A DNA stretch of 9,703 nt from Curvibacter sp. (GCA_003500955.1 DNQP01000107.1:2230-11932); one strand, 5' to 3'. Numbered from the stretch's first letter, positions 1 through 8,039 are shown. Notes: generated from the sequence alone by a model not told the origin. Numbers and translations: made by a program.

Positions 1-3000
1 TGGGCCCGCCGCTTCCAGATCAGCCAGATCGTTCGGGCCGGTGGCCAGATCGGCGAAGTCCGCAACGAGGGCCGCTGGGTCATCCGCGACACGCGCTCGC
101 TGGACTGGATGAAGCAGCCCAAGCAGGTTGGGCGCGAGACCTTCGCCAGCCGCGAAGCCGCCGAGAAGGCGCTGCCTCTGCTGGCGGTGAGCATGAAGCA
201 CCGCGTGGTGCCGTCCACCGGCTCCGACGGCGGGCAAGCCTGGGAAATCTGGCGCGACGTCAGCGACCGCAAGCGCGTCAAAGTGGTCGACCAGCAGTTT
301 GCCAGCCGCGACGACGCCATGCGCTACATGGCCGAGAACGCCGAGGCCATCATCGAGGCCAACACCACCTTCGGCGAGGCCGACCTGCCGGTGCCCGATG
401 ACAAGCGCCGCGAGGGACCGCAGCGCCGCCAGGGCGATGTGAAGGGCCAGGACTTCATGCAGGCCTTCGGCTTCCGCGGCGTGGAGTTCGGCAACTGGAA
501 CAACCAGGACGAGCGCCAGGAGCTGATGAACGAGGCCTACGACGGCCTCATGGACCTGGCCGACGTCATGGGCATCCCGCCCAAGGCCATCAGCCTGAAC
601 GGTGATCTGGCCCTGGCCTTCGGCGCCCGCGGCCACGGACTCAGTGGTGCCCGCGCGCACTACGAGCCCGACCGCGCCGTGATGAACCTCACCAAGATGA
701 AGGGCGCCGGTGCCCTGGCCCACGAGTGGTTCCATGCCCTGGACCACTACTTTGGCCGCCAGGACGGCAAGGCGCCCGTGCAGTGGGTGACAAACAAGGA
801 CGGCACGCGCAGCCTCAAGGTCAACGGCGACTTCGAGAACAACGCCGTCAGCAGCGGGTTCAGCCGCACGAATTCCGGCGTGCGAGAAGAGGTCCGCGCG
901 GCCGTGGCCAAGGTCATGACCACCATGGCGCGCAAGGCCGAGCAGTACGTCGAGGACACCGCCAAGACTGAGCGCTTCGTGGCCGCCGTGCGCAACGACG
1001 TCGACAAGCAGCTGGCCAGCATCCGCCGCGACCTGGCCGAGCAGAAGGACGTGCGCTACTACAAGCGCAACAACAAGCCGGCCACCGCCGACCAGCTCGC
1101 CGAGTTCGACGCCATCGCCCAGCGCATCCTGGCCGGCGAGGCGCTGGACACCGAGCTGCGTTCCTCGGGCACCAAGAGCCTGAGCGGTATGCGCTGGACC
1201 AACGATGCCCTGGAGCAGATCAGCGCCATCTACAAGGCCGTGCGTGGCCGCAGCGGATTCGACACCACCAACCAGAGCGGCATCCTGGACCGCCTGCGCA
1301 GCTACATGGGCCTGTACAGCCAGCGCCTCAAGATGCTGGCCGAGGCCCAGACCGGCGCCGAGAAGACCAAGCAGGTGCCCACGGACTTCGCCATGGACGC
1401 CAGGAGCCTGGACCAGGGCCGCGGCACCGACTACTGGACCACGCCGCACGAGATGGCGGCGCGCGCCTTCCAGGGCTACGTCGAGGACAAGATCGCCGAG
1501 CGCGGCGGCAAGAGCCCGTTCCTGAACTACGGCCCCGAGAATGTCGGCATCCTGACGCCCTGGGGAGCCAAGCGGCCGTACCCGGCCGGCGAGGAGCGCA
1601 AGGCCATCAACGCCGCCTTCGATGAACTCGTGAAGGTGATCAAGACCCGCGAGACCGACCAGGGCGTGGCGATGTACGCGCGCGGTGGCCAGGACCAAAC
1701 TGACACGCCAGCCTTCAAGAAGTGGTTCGGCGACAGCAAGGTGGTGGACGACCAGGGCAAGCCGATGGTGGTGTACCACGGCGCTGGAGACAGCATCCAT
1801 TCCTTTGTAGACACGAAGGGGCGCGGCGCCTACTACTTCACGCCAAATGCAGAATTCGCTTCCGGGTTCGCATTTGATGCTGCCGACAGCATCAACGAAA
1901 ATGACGGGTACGACGGAGAGTATTACAGCCAGATGGAATCCGCTGGAGCGAATACCATGCCTGTCTATTTGTCTGCTCAAAACCCGTTCGACCCACGCAA
2001 CCAAAAGCATGTCGATGCCCTGATAGATGAGGCTGGCCTCGGCAAGAATGATGCCGTGCGAGACATCTGGCGCCGCAGATTCTCGGCTGGAATGTACGAT
2101 GATCTTGAGCCGTATTACCAGGACATGCAGGCACTTGGCTTCGATGGCTTCTACGAGAAGGAGAATGGCGACCAGTCCTTTTGGAACATTGGCGTATTCC
2201 GCCCCGAGCAGATCAAGAGCGCCACCGGCAACCGCGGCACGTTTGACCCAAGTGACCCCGACATCACTATGGCGCGCGGTGTCATGGACGCCGCCGCCTT
2301 CCGCCGCGCCTTCGGCGCCCCGGAGCCCATGGGCGTCGACCGCACCCAGCAGATCGTCGACGAGCTCACGCGCACCTGGGAAAACGGCCCGGCCTTCGAG
2401 ATCGTGGCCACGGCCGCCGGCATGCCGGGAGGCCGCCATCCCAGCGATGCCCGCGGCCTGATCCTGAACGGCACGGCCTACATCGTGGCCGCCAACAACC
2501 CGACACGCGACGCCGTGGCCCGAACCCTGGGCCATGAGGCCATCGGCCACTACGGGCTCTGGAAGATGCTGGGCGAGGACGGCACGCGCCAGTTCCGCCG
2601 CAACGTGCAGCTGGCCATCAAGGCAGGCAACAAGCCCATCACCGCCATCCGAGACAAGGTGCGCGAGCTCTACGTGGACGAGCGCGGCCGCTTCAACCTG
2701 ACCCCCGAGCAGGAGGCCGACGAGATCGCGGCCTTCGCGGTGGAGGAGGGCATCGACCCCGTGACCGGCGAGTTCCGCCCAGGCTTCGGCTTCCTGAAAT
2801 CGGTATGGGCGAAGATCGCCGCCTTCCTGCGCGACACCCTGGGCCTGCCCGTGCGCTTCACCAACACCGAGCTGCAGGGCCTGCTGGTGCAGTCCATGCG
2901 CGGCCTGCAGGTGGGCCAGCGGCTTGAGGGTGGCGCTGACATGATGGTGGCGGCAGCTCGCGACGTCTCACCGGAAGGCAAGGCTCTGCAGGCGCTCAGC

Positions 3001-6000
3001 GAGAACGACGACCTGTTCGCTCTGCCGAAGTCGGACAAGACCACGGTGGAGGAGATCGCAGCAGAGCAAAACCCCCGCATCAAGGTCCGCAAGACCAAGA
3101 TCGGCAGCGAGACCCTGTACACGCTGACCATGCCGAGCGGTGACGACGCCAAGCTGTGGGTGCGCCCGGCGAACCCCTACGGCGACCAAATCTACAGCAT
3201 GGACTTGGTGGACGGCGACACCAGCAACGTCGAAACCGGGCGGCCCGGTGAAAACCCTGAAGACGTGGACCCGGCCACCGAAGACGTCTACCTCGACGTC
3301 AGCAACCTGAAAGAGGGTGGGCACGGCAACGAGCTCTACAACATCGCCGCGACCTTCGCCCACAACACCGGGCGCATCTTCATCGGCGATCCCAGCGGTC
3401 TCAGCGACTCCGCCATGCGCCGCCGACTGGAGAACATGATCTCTACCGCTCTGAAATTTGGCACGACGGACCACATCGCCCCCCATCCCCGCCAAGTCAA
3501 AGGCGACGCCAAGATCGGTGTTCCCCCTCTGAAATGGGTCTATGGTGACAGCCTGGGCAATATCCGGCGCATGATTGACATCAGCCTGAAAGCGGAGGAA
3601 ACTGGCGACCTTCCAAAGTACGTCTATGACCCAGCAACTGGAAATCTCTCCCCTGCTGAAACCGGTGGCCGACCGTTGGCTGAAAAGCCAGGGCCTGCCG
3701 GCTGGGGCGTATCTGACGTTTCTGGAGCACCTGCGCAAAGGGGGCGAACAGGAGCGCGAGCAGCGATCTTCCGTGCCCTTCTACGCGAAGCGGGCAGCGG
3801 CGCACAAGGCGATGCACGGGGACGAGATGGGTTACTGGCAAGACTTGTTTCTGTCGGGAATCAATTCCCTGGTGCCGTCAAAGGCATCTTCTACGCCCGC
3901 GGCCCCGCAGGCGCTGGCCAGCCAAGCGTAACTTCATCCACCGGCACGCCGCCGGCCACCCGCCAGACCAACGCCCTGCAGCGCGGCCTGGGCTACACCA
4001 GCGTGGATGCGGGCGGCCGTGCCCAGTTCACGCCCGGCGCGTGGATCAACGACAAGATCGGCGACCTGGCCGGGCCGATGCTGGCCAAGCTGGGCCTGAA
4101 AGCCGCCAGCCCTGAGCTGCGCCGCATGCTGCGGCAGATGAAGCTGGAGGTCGAGCAGGCCAAGGAAACCGCGGCGGCCGTGGCCGGTGAAGCCACGAAA
4201 CTCAGCGACGCCGAGCGCGCCATGGTTTCCGACCTCGTGGAAAAAGAACTCAAGGCCGGCACCATCCCGCCCGCCCACGCCGTGCGCCTGGCGGCCGTGA
4301 TCAACGACGCCATGGGCAAGCAGACCGACGAGCTGATCCGCCTGGGCATGCTGACCCGCGAGACCGCCGAGAAGTGGCGCGGCCAGTACCTGCCGCGCTA
4401 CTACGAAAGCAAGCTGGGCAAGAGCATCAAGGACGTCTGGGCCGACAGCATCGGCAAGATGTTCCGCACGCCCGGCGCCATGAAGGGCATCCGCGGCAAG
4501 CACCTCAAGGGCCGCGGCCTGTACCAGACCATCCCCGAGAGCCAGCTGGCGGACTTCGAGGCCCTGGGCTGGGAGGTGCGCGACCCCGACTACCAGGCCG
4601 GGCTGACAGGTGACGGCACCGTGCAGGTCTGGCGCGACTTCACCCGCCAGGAGCGCGACGCCATGGGCGAGATCCGCGACGCCGGCTTCCGCTTCGTCAT
4701 GGGCTACATGCAGACCCAGAAGGACATCGCCCTGGGCCGGCTGTTCGAAGCCCTGGCCAGCAACCCCGAGATGTCGTCGCGCACCGAGACCGAGAAGTTC
4801 AGCGCCCAAGTGCCGGAGACCAAAGTCAGCGGCACGGGCGCCCTGGTGTACGGCAAGCTGGCCGGTCGCTGGGTGTCCCCGGAGACCCTGAGCCAGTTGA
4901 GCCGCGCCGAGGAGGAGGGCAACGAGGCCCTGCGGGTCTACCGCAAGGCCATGAGCCTGTGGAAGGAGAGCAAGACCGTCCTGAACCCCGTCGCCCACGC
5001 CAACAACATCATCTCCAACGTGACGATGGCGCACTTCGCCGGCGTCTCGTACTGGCGGCCGGATGTCTACATGGGCGCGATCCGCGACCTGGTCAGGAAG
5101 GACCCGATGGTGAAGGAGGCCAAGGAAGCCGGCCTGTTCCTGGGCACGATGAGCGATGCCGAGCTGATGCAGAACATGCCCGAGGAGTTGAAGCTGCTCG
5201 CCCAGAAGCAGGAGGGCACCGCGCAGAAGGTCGGCCGCAACGTCTGGGACCTGATGAGCTTCTGGCTGCGCAAGCCCATGGGTGCCGCCTACCAGGCCGA
5301 GGACACGTTCTTCCGCTACCTGCTCTACAGGGATGCGCGCCGCCGCGGCATCGATCCCCAGGACGCCGTGGACTACGCTCAGAAGTACATCTTCACCTAC
5401 GACGACCTGCCCAAGGGCGCGCGCATGATCCGCGACTTCGGTCTGCCGTTCTTCGCCTACACCTACAAGGCGGTTCCGGCCTTGCTGAACACCGCCCTGG
5501 CGCACCCCGAGCGCATGGCCGCGCCCGCCGTCGTGCTGATGGCGGCCAACACCATGGCCTACGCCATCGCGGCCGGCGACGACGAGGAAGACTGGGCCAC
5601 CGTGCTGCGCCGCTACCTGAATGACGCCGAGTTCCGCGAGAAGGTGCGCGAGAAGGAGAAGTTCGAGCGCAGCCTGCTGCCGGAGTGGAATAAGGGCTAC
5701 ACGGCGCTGATGACGCCCAAGGTGATCCGCCTGGGCAACGACGAGCTCACGGGCCTGCCGCTGTTCCTGGACATGAGCCGCATGATGCCGGGCGGCGATC
5801 TCTTCGACGTCAACCCCAACGCCGGCGGCATCCCGCTGCCGCAGCCCATCACGCCCAGCCATCCGCTGATCACGCTGACCATAGGCCTGCTGGCCAACAA
5901 GGACCTGTTCCGCGGCACCGACCTCACGGACTCCAACGACACCAGCGCAGAGAAAGCCGAGAAGCGCGCGGACTGGATCTGGAAGCAGCTGAGCCCGGCC

Positions 6001-6387
6001 ATCGCCGTGAACAACTACCACTGGGAGCGCACCATGAACGCCCTGGCCCAGGCCACGGGCGGCGAAGTGAAGTACGTGCCGGACATTCTTGGCGGCGACG
6101 CCACGGGGCGCGGAAAAGATGGGGAGCCAGTACAACCGAAGTACGCAGCAATGCAAACCTTCGGTATCAAGGTCAGGCCAATCGATCTCGAGAAATCAGA
6201 GTTGTACCAGCTGTTTGATCAGAAAAAAATGATTCAAAGCATTGACGCTGAGATCCGAAAACTCAAGCGGCAGTCTGCCATAGGATCTATTCACGATCGC
6301 GCGTTTGAAAAAGAGCTGGACGCCGCGATCGAGAAGAAGATGCGGCTGCGCGAAGGCCTCACGGTCGACGGCGAGGAAAGGGACTGA
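1..6387 (+). CDS. Giant phage polyvalent protein, 5' end outside window (zincins, ADP-ribosyltransferase-like, LPD38-type tail)
   Basis: The frame is open from base 1 (36 codons before the first ATG at 109), so this is the last 2128 residues of a larger protein. Residues below are counted from base 1. An LPD1-type region has FGFRGVEFGNW (nt 466-498), AFGARGHG (616-639) and HEWFH (721-735, residues 241-245); E484 in PHEMAARAF is the likely third metal ligand. An ADP-ribosyltransferase-like domain (about 570-757) has YHG (H593), YYFT (611-614) and RPEQIKS (E736). A second zincin-like domain has HEAIGH (845-850), with E905/E908 as possible ligands. An unassigned, perhaps GNAT-like domain follows (about 1020-1200). 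From about 1310 the protein resembles the LPD38 region, with TVLNPVAHANNIISN at nt 4975-5019. Such proteins belong to the 'polyvalent protein' class of phages and conjugative elements and are thought to enter the host with the DNA and act on its defences. Substrates here are unknown. The class is fairly sure; the domain names come from motif recall. Confidence 0.88.
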   Translation, partial: WARRFQISQIVRAGGQIGEVRNEGRWVIRDTRSLDWMKQPKQVGRETFASREAAEKALPLLAVSMKHRVVPSTGSDGGQAWEIWRDVSDRKRVKVVDQQFASRDDAMRYMAENAEAIIEANTTFGEADLPVPDDKRREGPQRRQGDVKGQDFMQAFGFRGVEFGNWNNQDERQELMNEAYDGLMDLADVMGIPPKAISLNGDLALAFGARGHGLSGARAHYEPDRAVMNLTKMKGAGALAHEWFHALDHYFGRQDGKAPVQWVTNKDGTRSLKVNGDFENNAVSSGFSRTNSGVREEVRAAVAKVMTTMARKAEQYVEDTAKTERFVAAVRNDVDKQLASIRRDLAEQKDVRYYKRNNKPATADQLAEFDAIAQRILAGEALDTELRSSGTKSLSGMRWTNDALEQISAIYKAVRGRSGFDTTNQSGILDRLRSYMGLYSQRLKMLAEAQTGAEKTKQVPTDFAMDARSLDQGRGTDYWTTPHEMAARAFQGYVEDKIAERGGKSPFLNYGPENVGILTPWGAKRPYPAGEERKAINAAFDELVKVIKTRETDQGVAMYARGGQDQTDTPAFKKWFGDSKVVDDQGKPMVVYHGAGDSIHSFVDTKGRGAYYFTPNAEFASGFAFDAADSINENDGYDGEYYSQMESAGANTMPVYLSAQNPFDPRNQKHVDALIDEAGLGKNDAVRDIWRRRFSAGMYDDLEPYYQDMQALGFDGFYEKENGDQSFWNIGVFRPEQIKSATGNRGTFDPSDPDITMARGVMDAAAFRRAFGAPEPMGVDRTQQIVDELTRTWENGPAFEIVATAAGMPGGRHPSDARGLILNGTAYIVAANNPTRDAVARTLGHEAIGHYGLWKMLGEDGTRQFRRNVQLAIKAGNKPITAIRDKVRELYVDERGRFNLTPEQEADEIAAFAVEEGIDPVTGEFRPGFGFLKSVWAKIAAFLRDTLGLPVRFTNTELQGLLVQSMRGLQVGQRLEGGADMMVAAARDVSPEGKALQALSENDDLFALPKSDKTTVEEIAAEQNPRIKVRKTKIGSETLYTLTMPSGDDAKLWVRPANPYGDQIYSMDLVDGDTSNVETGRPGENPEDVDPATEDVYLDVSNLKEGGHGNELYNIAATFAHNTGRIFIGDPSGLSDSAMRRRLENMISTALKFGTTDHIAPHPRQVKGDAKIGVPPLKWVYGDSLGNIRRMIDISLKAEETGDLPKYVYDPATGNLSPAETGGRPLAEKPGPAGWGVSDVSGAPAQRGRTGARAAIFRALLREAGSGAQGDARGRDGLLARLVSVGNQFPGAVKGIFYARGPAGAGQPSVTSSTGTPPATRQTNALQRGLGYTSVDAGGRAQFTPGAWINDKIGDLAGPMLAKLGLKAASPELRRMLRQMKLEVEQAKETAAAVAGEATKLSDAERAMVSDLVEKELKAGTIPPAHAVRLAAVINDAMGKQTDELIRLGMLTRETAEKWRGQYLPRYYESKLGKSIKDVWADSIGKMFRTPGAMKGIRGKHLKGRGLYQTIPESQLADFEALGWEVRDPDYQAGLTGDGTVQVWRDFTRQERDAMGEIRDAGFRFVMGYMQTQKDIALGRLFEALASNPEMSSRTETEKFSAQVPETKVSGTGALVYGKLAGRWVSPETLSQLSRAEEEGNEALRVYRKAMSLWKESKTVLNPVAHANNIISNVTMAHFAGVSYWRPDVYMGAIRDLVRKDPMVKEAKEAGLFLGTMSDAELMQNMPEELKLLAQKQEGTAQKVGRNVWDLMSFWLRKPMGAAYQAEDTFFRYLLYRDARRRGIDPQDAVDYAQKYIFTYDDLPKGARMIRDFGLPFFAYTYKAVPALLNTALAHPERMAAPAVVLMAANTMAYAIAAGDDEEDWATVLRRYLNDAEFREKVREKEKFERSLLPEWNKGYTALMTPKVIRLGNDELTGLPLFLDMSRMMPGGDLFDVNPNAGGIPLPQPITPSHPLITLTIGLLANKDLFRGTDLTDSNDTSAEKAEKRADWIWKQLSPAIAVNNYHWERTMNALAQATGGEVKYVPDILGGDATGRGKDGEPVQPKYAAMQTFGIKVRPIDLEKSELYQLFDQKKMIQSIDAEIRKLKRQSAIGSIHDRAFEKELDAAIEKKMRLREGLTVDGEERD
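3626..3931 (+). CDS. Candidate overlapping gene nested in the polyvalent gene (101 aa, unknown)
   Basis: This ORF lies entirely inside the giant gene, shifted by one base. It starts MTQQLEISPLLKPVADRWL and has a mixed, protein-like composition (W, F, Y, H and M well spread) with helical segments such as AYLTFLEHLRKGG and DEMGYWQDLFLSGINSLV, then an Ala/Pro/Ser-rich tail. Read by eye, its third codon positions are mostly G or C, like the other genes here, whereas the giant frame over the same bases has only about half G/C and a Gly/Ala/Arg-rich product. That favours this frame as the selected, perhaps older one. Against it, no good Shine-Dalgarno sequence lies at the usual distance before ATG 3626; a GGAGGA sits about 27 bases upstream. 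I do not recognise the protein. It could be an overprinted phage gene or a chance ORF in GC-rich DNA. Confidence 0.5.
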   Translation: MTQQLEISPLLKPVADRWLKSQGLPAGAYLTFLEHLRKGGEQEREQRSSVPFYAKRAAAHKAMHGDEMGYWQDLFLSGINSLVPSKASSTPAAPQALASQA

Positions 6388-6389
6388 CC

Positions 6390-6953
6390 ATGGGCATCAT
6401 CAACGACGCGCGACCCGGGATGACAGATCTGCCGGCCGAGGCCCAGTCCTGGGCGGCCGGCGCATCGGCAGACAAGAAAAGCGCCGAGGGCAGCCAGGAC
6501 GCGGCACGCCACGCCGAGTGGACGGGCTCCATGCGCGCCCTGATCGAGGAGGCCACCAAGAAGGGCCTGATGACCGAGGAGATCCGGCGCTGGATGGGAG
6601 AGAGCCCGGCCGAGGCGGCCGAGTACCTGGCCCGGGGCTTGGGCATGCTGGGCTCAATGACCATCGGGGCCGGTGGTGAGGCCATCGGCATGGGCCGCGC
6701 GCTGCTGCAGGCCGGTGGTGCCGTGGTGCGCGGGGATTTCGGCAAGGCCGGCGGGATCATCAGCGAGGCCTACCAGTCGGGCAAGATGGACCTGCAGAAC
6801 AACATGGCCGGCGCCATGGACTACGGCGCCATCAAGGACCCAGGTGAGCGCCGCGCTGCGATCCTCAAAGCCGCCGAGGCAGCCGAGCTCCAGCCCGACG
6901 CCCGGATCAGCCCGTCTGACGCCGCCGTCGGTAAGCTCGTGCGGCGCCGCTGA
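6390..6953 (+). CDS. Small phage protein following the polyvalent gene (187 aa, unknown)
   Basis: The ATG at 6390 is two bases after the polyvalent stop (TGA 6385-6387). A purine-rich Shine-Dalgarno sequence, AGGAAAGGGA (6374-6383), ends six bases before it, so this start is well supported and co-translation is likely. Residues 1-80 are charged, Ala-rich and probably helical. Residues 82-114 form a Gly-rich, weakly hydrophobic stretch (GLGMLGSMTIGAGGEAIGMG and onward) that could touch membrane or pack as a helix pair. A second charged helical part follows, and the protein ends in a basic VRRR. There is no signal peptide and no catalytic motif I recognise. Its place directly after a protein thought to be carried in the virion suggests a virion-associated or ejected accessory protein; this is inference from position only. 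Its last 47 bases overlap the convergent hydrolase gene. Confidence 0.8.
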   Translation: MGIINDARPGMTDLPAEAQSWAAGASADKKSAEGSQDAARHAEWTGSMRALIEEATKKGLMTEEIRRWMGESPAEAAEYLARGLGMLGSMTIGAGGEAIGMGRALLQAGGAVVRGDFGKAGGIISEAYQSGKMDLQNNMAGAMDYGAIKDPGERRAAILKAAEAAELQPDARISPSDAAVGKLVRRR

Positions 6954-7389
6954 TCCAGCGCACCAGCAGCAGCAGGGTGCCGATCCCGGCCAGCAGCAGG
7001 GCCGCGTCTTCGGCGTGGTCCATGCCGGCGTAAAGCACCGAGGAGCCCCATACGTCCTGGTGGCTGATGGCGTCCAGCAGCCAGTGCGACAGCGCCGCCC
7101 ACACGGCGGTATCCACCAGCACCCGGTTGCTGAGCTGCGGCATCCTGGCCAGGCCCCAGCGAGTGCCCTGCAGCCAGCGCCACAGCAGCGCGCAGGCCGT
7201 CACCACCACGGCCAAGCCCAGGGGCGTGTGGCTGTAGCCGTGCAGGTCCCCGTGGTCCAGCAGCATGCGGATGCCGGGCTCGACGTCGATCGCCACCTGG
7301 CAGGCGGCGAACAGCACGAGGCTCTGGGACTTCGGGGAGACGCCCTTGCCCAGCAGGCCGGCGCCGATATGGAATGCGGTGAATGGCAT
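6907..7389 (-). CDS. YdjM-like membrane-bound metal-dependent hydrolase (160 aa)
   Basis: The protein starts MPFTAFHIGAGLL, which fits the YdjM family opening with an early histidine (H7). It then has the expected polar residues between membrane segments: D35 (CQVAID), the cluster HGDLHGYSH (H47, H50, H54), and SHWLLDAISH (H102, D106, H110). About four hydrophobic segments lie near residues 22-38, 57-73, 92-108 and 128-146, with a basic C-terminus (YRRRRQ). The family is an inner-membrane protein with a predicted metal site; the reaction is not established, and in E. coli ydjM belongs to the SOS regulon. The start ATG lies two bases after the stop of the HNH gene and has no clear Shine-Dalgarno of its own, so translation may depend on reinitiation. 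Its 3' end runs into the opposing structural gene. Phage relatives occur beside lysis or late genes, but its role here is unknown. Confidence 0.78.
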   Translation of the reverse strand: MPFTAFHIGAGLLGKGVSPKSQSLVLFAACQVAIDVEPGIRMLLDHGDLHGYSHTPLGLAVVVTACALLWRWLQGTRWGLARMPQLSNRVLVDTAVWAALSHWLLDAISHQDVWGSSVLYAGMDHAEDAALLLAGIGTLLLLVRWISGAARAYRRRRQTG

Positions 7390-7391
7390 GG

Positions 7392-7967
7392 TCAGTTCGC
7401 CAGCAGTATGTCCGGTTGCTGCCCACAGCTCAGGTTGTAAAGTGCATCTGGTTCGCGGATCAGAACTGCACCAGCGTAAAGTTCTTCCTTGTTTTTTTCG
7501 TACACTGCCTTAGCCTCCTCTTTTGTTGTGTATGAGCCCAAGTATTTCACACCCTTTCCATTGACTTGAATTTGAGCGACAAACATCTTGCCGCGCTGGT
7601 ACACGCCCAAAATTCCTGATTTGCTGTCCTTGCGTGCATTCACCATGTTTAAACGATTCAATGTGGCGGGCGCATCGCGCAGATTATCAATCCGGTTGTC
7701 GTTCTTGATCCTGTTAATGTGATCTATGTCATATACCGGCCAATTTCCGTGTATGTATAACCAAGCCAACCGGTGAGCTTTGTAGATGCGCTGATAGATA
7801 CGAATTACGACATAGCCTTTATTGTCAAATGACCCAGCCACTACGCCGGCACGAAAGCGTCCATTTCGCCCGTGAGCGATGCGGCGAGTAAACACTCCAG
7901 TTTCTGGATCGTAAATAAAAAGCTCTCGTAGACGATCTGCCGTCAAGGTAGACTTGATATTGCTCAT
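7392..7967 (-). CDS. HNH endonuclease with AP2 DNA-binding domain (homing-endonuclease type)
   Basis: This 191-residue protein has an N-terminal NUMOD4/HNH-like part with LRELFIYDPETGVFTRR (13-29) and the HNH core: HRLAWLYIHGNW (65-76), then IDHINRIKNDNRIDNLR (81-97), where D82-H83 and N91/N95 are the expected metal and catalytic positions. An AP2 domain follows at about 115-165 (SGILGVYQRGKMFVAQI, KYLGSYTTKEEAKAVYE). This pairing is typical of free-standing phage homing endonucleases, which nick a related genome at one site and spread their own gene. The DNA is clearly AT-richer than its neighbours, a sign of separate arrival. The start at 7967 is backed by AGAGGA (- strand, around 7976-7981) eight bases upstream. 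The tail after residue 167 (VLIREPDALYNLSCG and onward) is not part of AP2 and may derive from the sequence it inserted into. Confidence 0.9.
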   Translation of the reverse strand: MSNIKSTLTADRLRELFIYDPETGVFTRRIAHGRNGRFRAGVVAGSFDNKGYVVIRIYQRIYKAHRLAWLYIHGNWPVYDIDHINRIKNDNRIDNLRDAPATLNRLNMVNARKDSKSGILGVYQRGKMFVAQIQVNGKGVKYLGSYTTKEEAKAVYEKNKEELYAGAVLIREPDALYNLSCGQQPDILLAN

Positions 7968-8001
7968 GCCGCTGTTCCTCTAGAACAAGGTTTGGGAAGT
8001 G

Positions 8002-8030
8002 ACGCCTGCGGTCTGATACACCGCAGGCGT
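8002..8030. terminator. Perfect hairpin between the lipoprotein and HNH genes
   Basis: ACGCCTGCGGT (8002-8012) pairs with ACCGCAGGCGT (8020-8030): 11 perfect base pairs around a seven-base loop. It starts ten bases after the lipoprotein stop on the - strand. No uridine run follows on the - strand; on the + strand it is followed by TGCGCCATTTTA. It may be a weak terminator or an mRNA-stabilising 3' hairpin that separates the lipoprotein message from the HNH gene. Confidence 0.5.
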
Positions 8031-8039
8031 TGCGCCATT

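Noticed and set aside
3934..6156. 740-codon open frame on the - strand opposite the LPD38-type region
   Set aside because: It is a shadow of the high-GC codon pattern of the + strand gene; its product is Val/Gly/Ala/His-rich without domain motifs.
6821..7426. 201-codon - strand frame overlapping the hydrolase
   Set aside because: Arg/Gly/Pro-rich out-of-frame reading; the hydrolase frame has the family histidines and membrane segments.
6673..7440. 255-codon + strand frame crossing the hydrolase gene
   Set aside because: Gln/Ala/Pro/Arg-rich antisense shadow of two well-supported genes.
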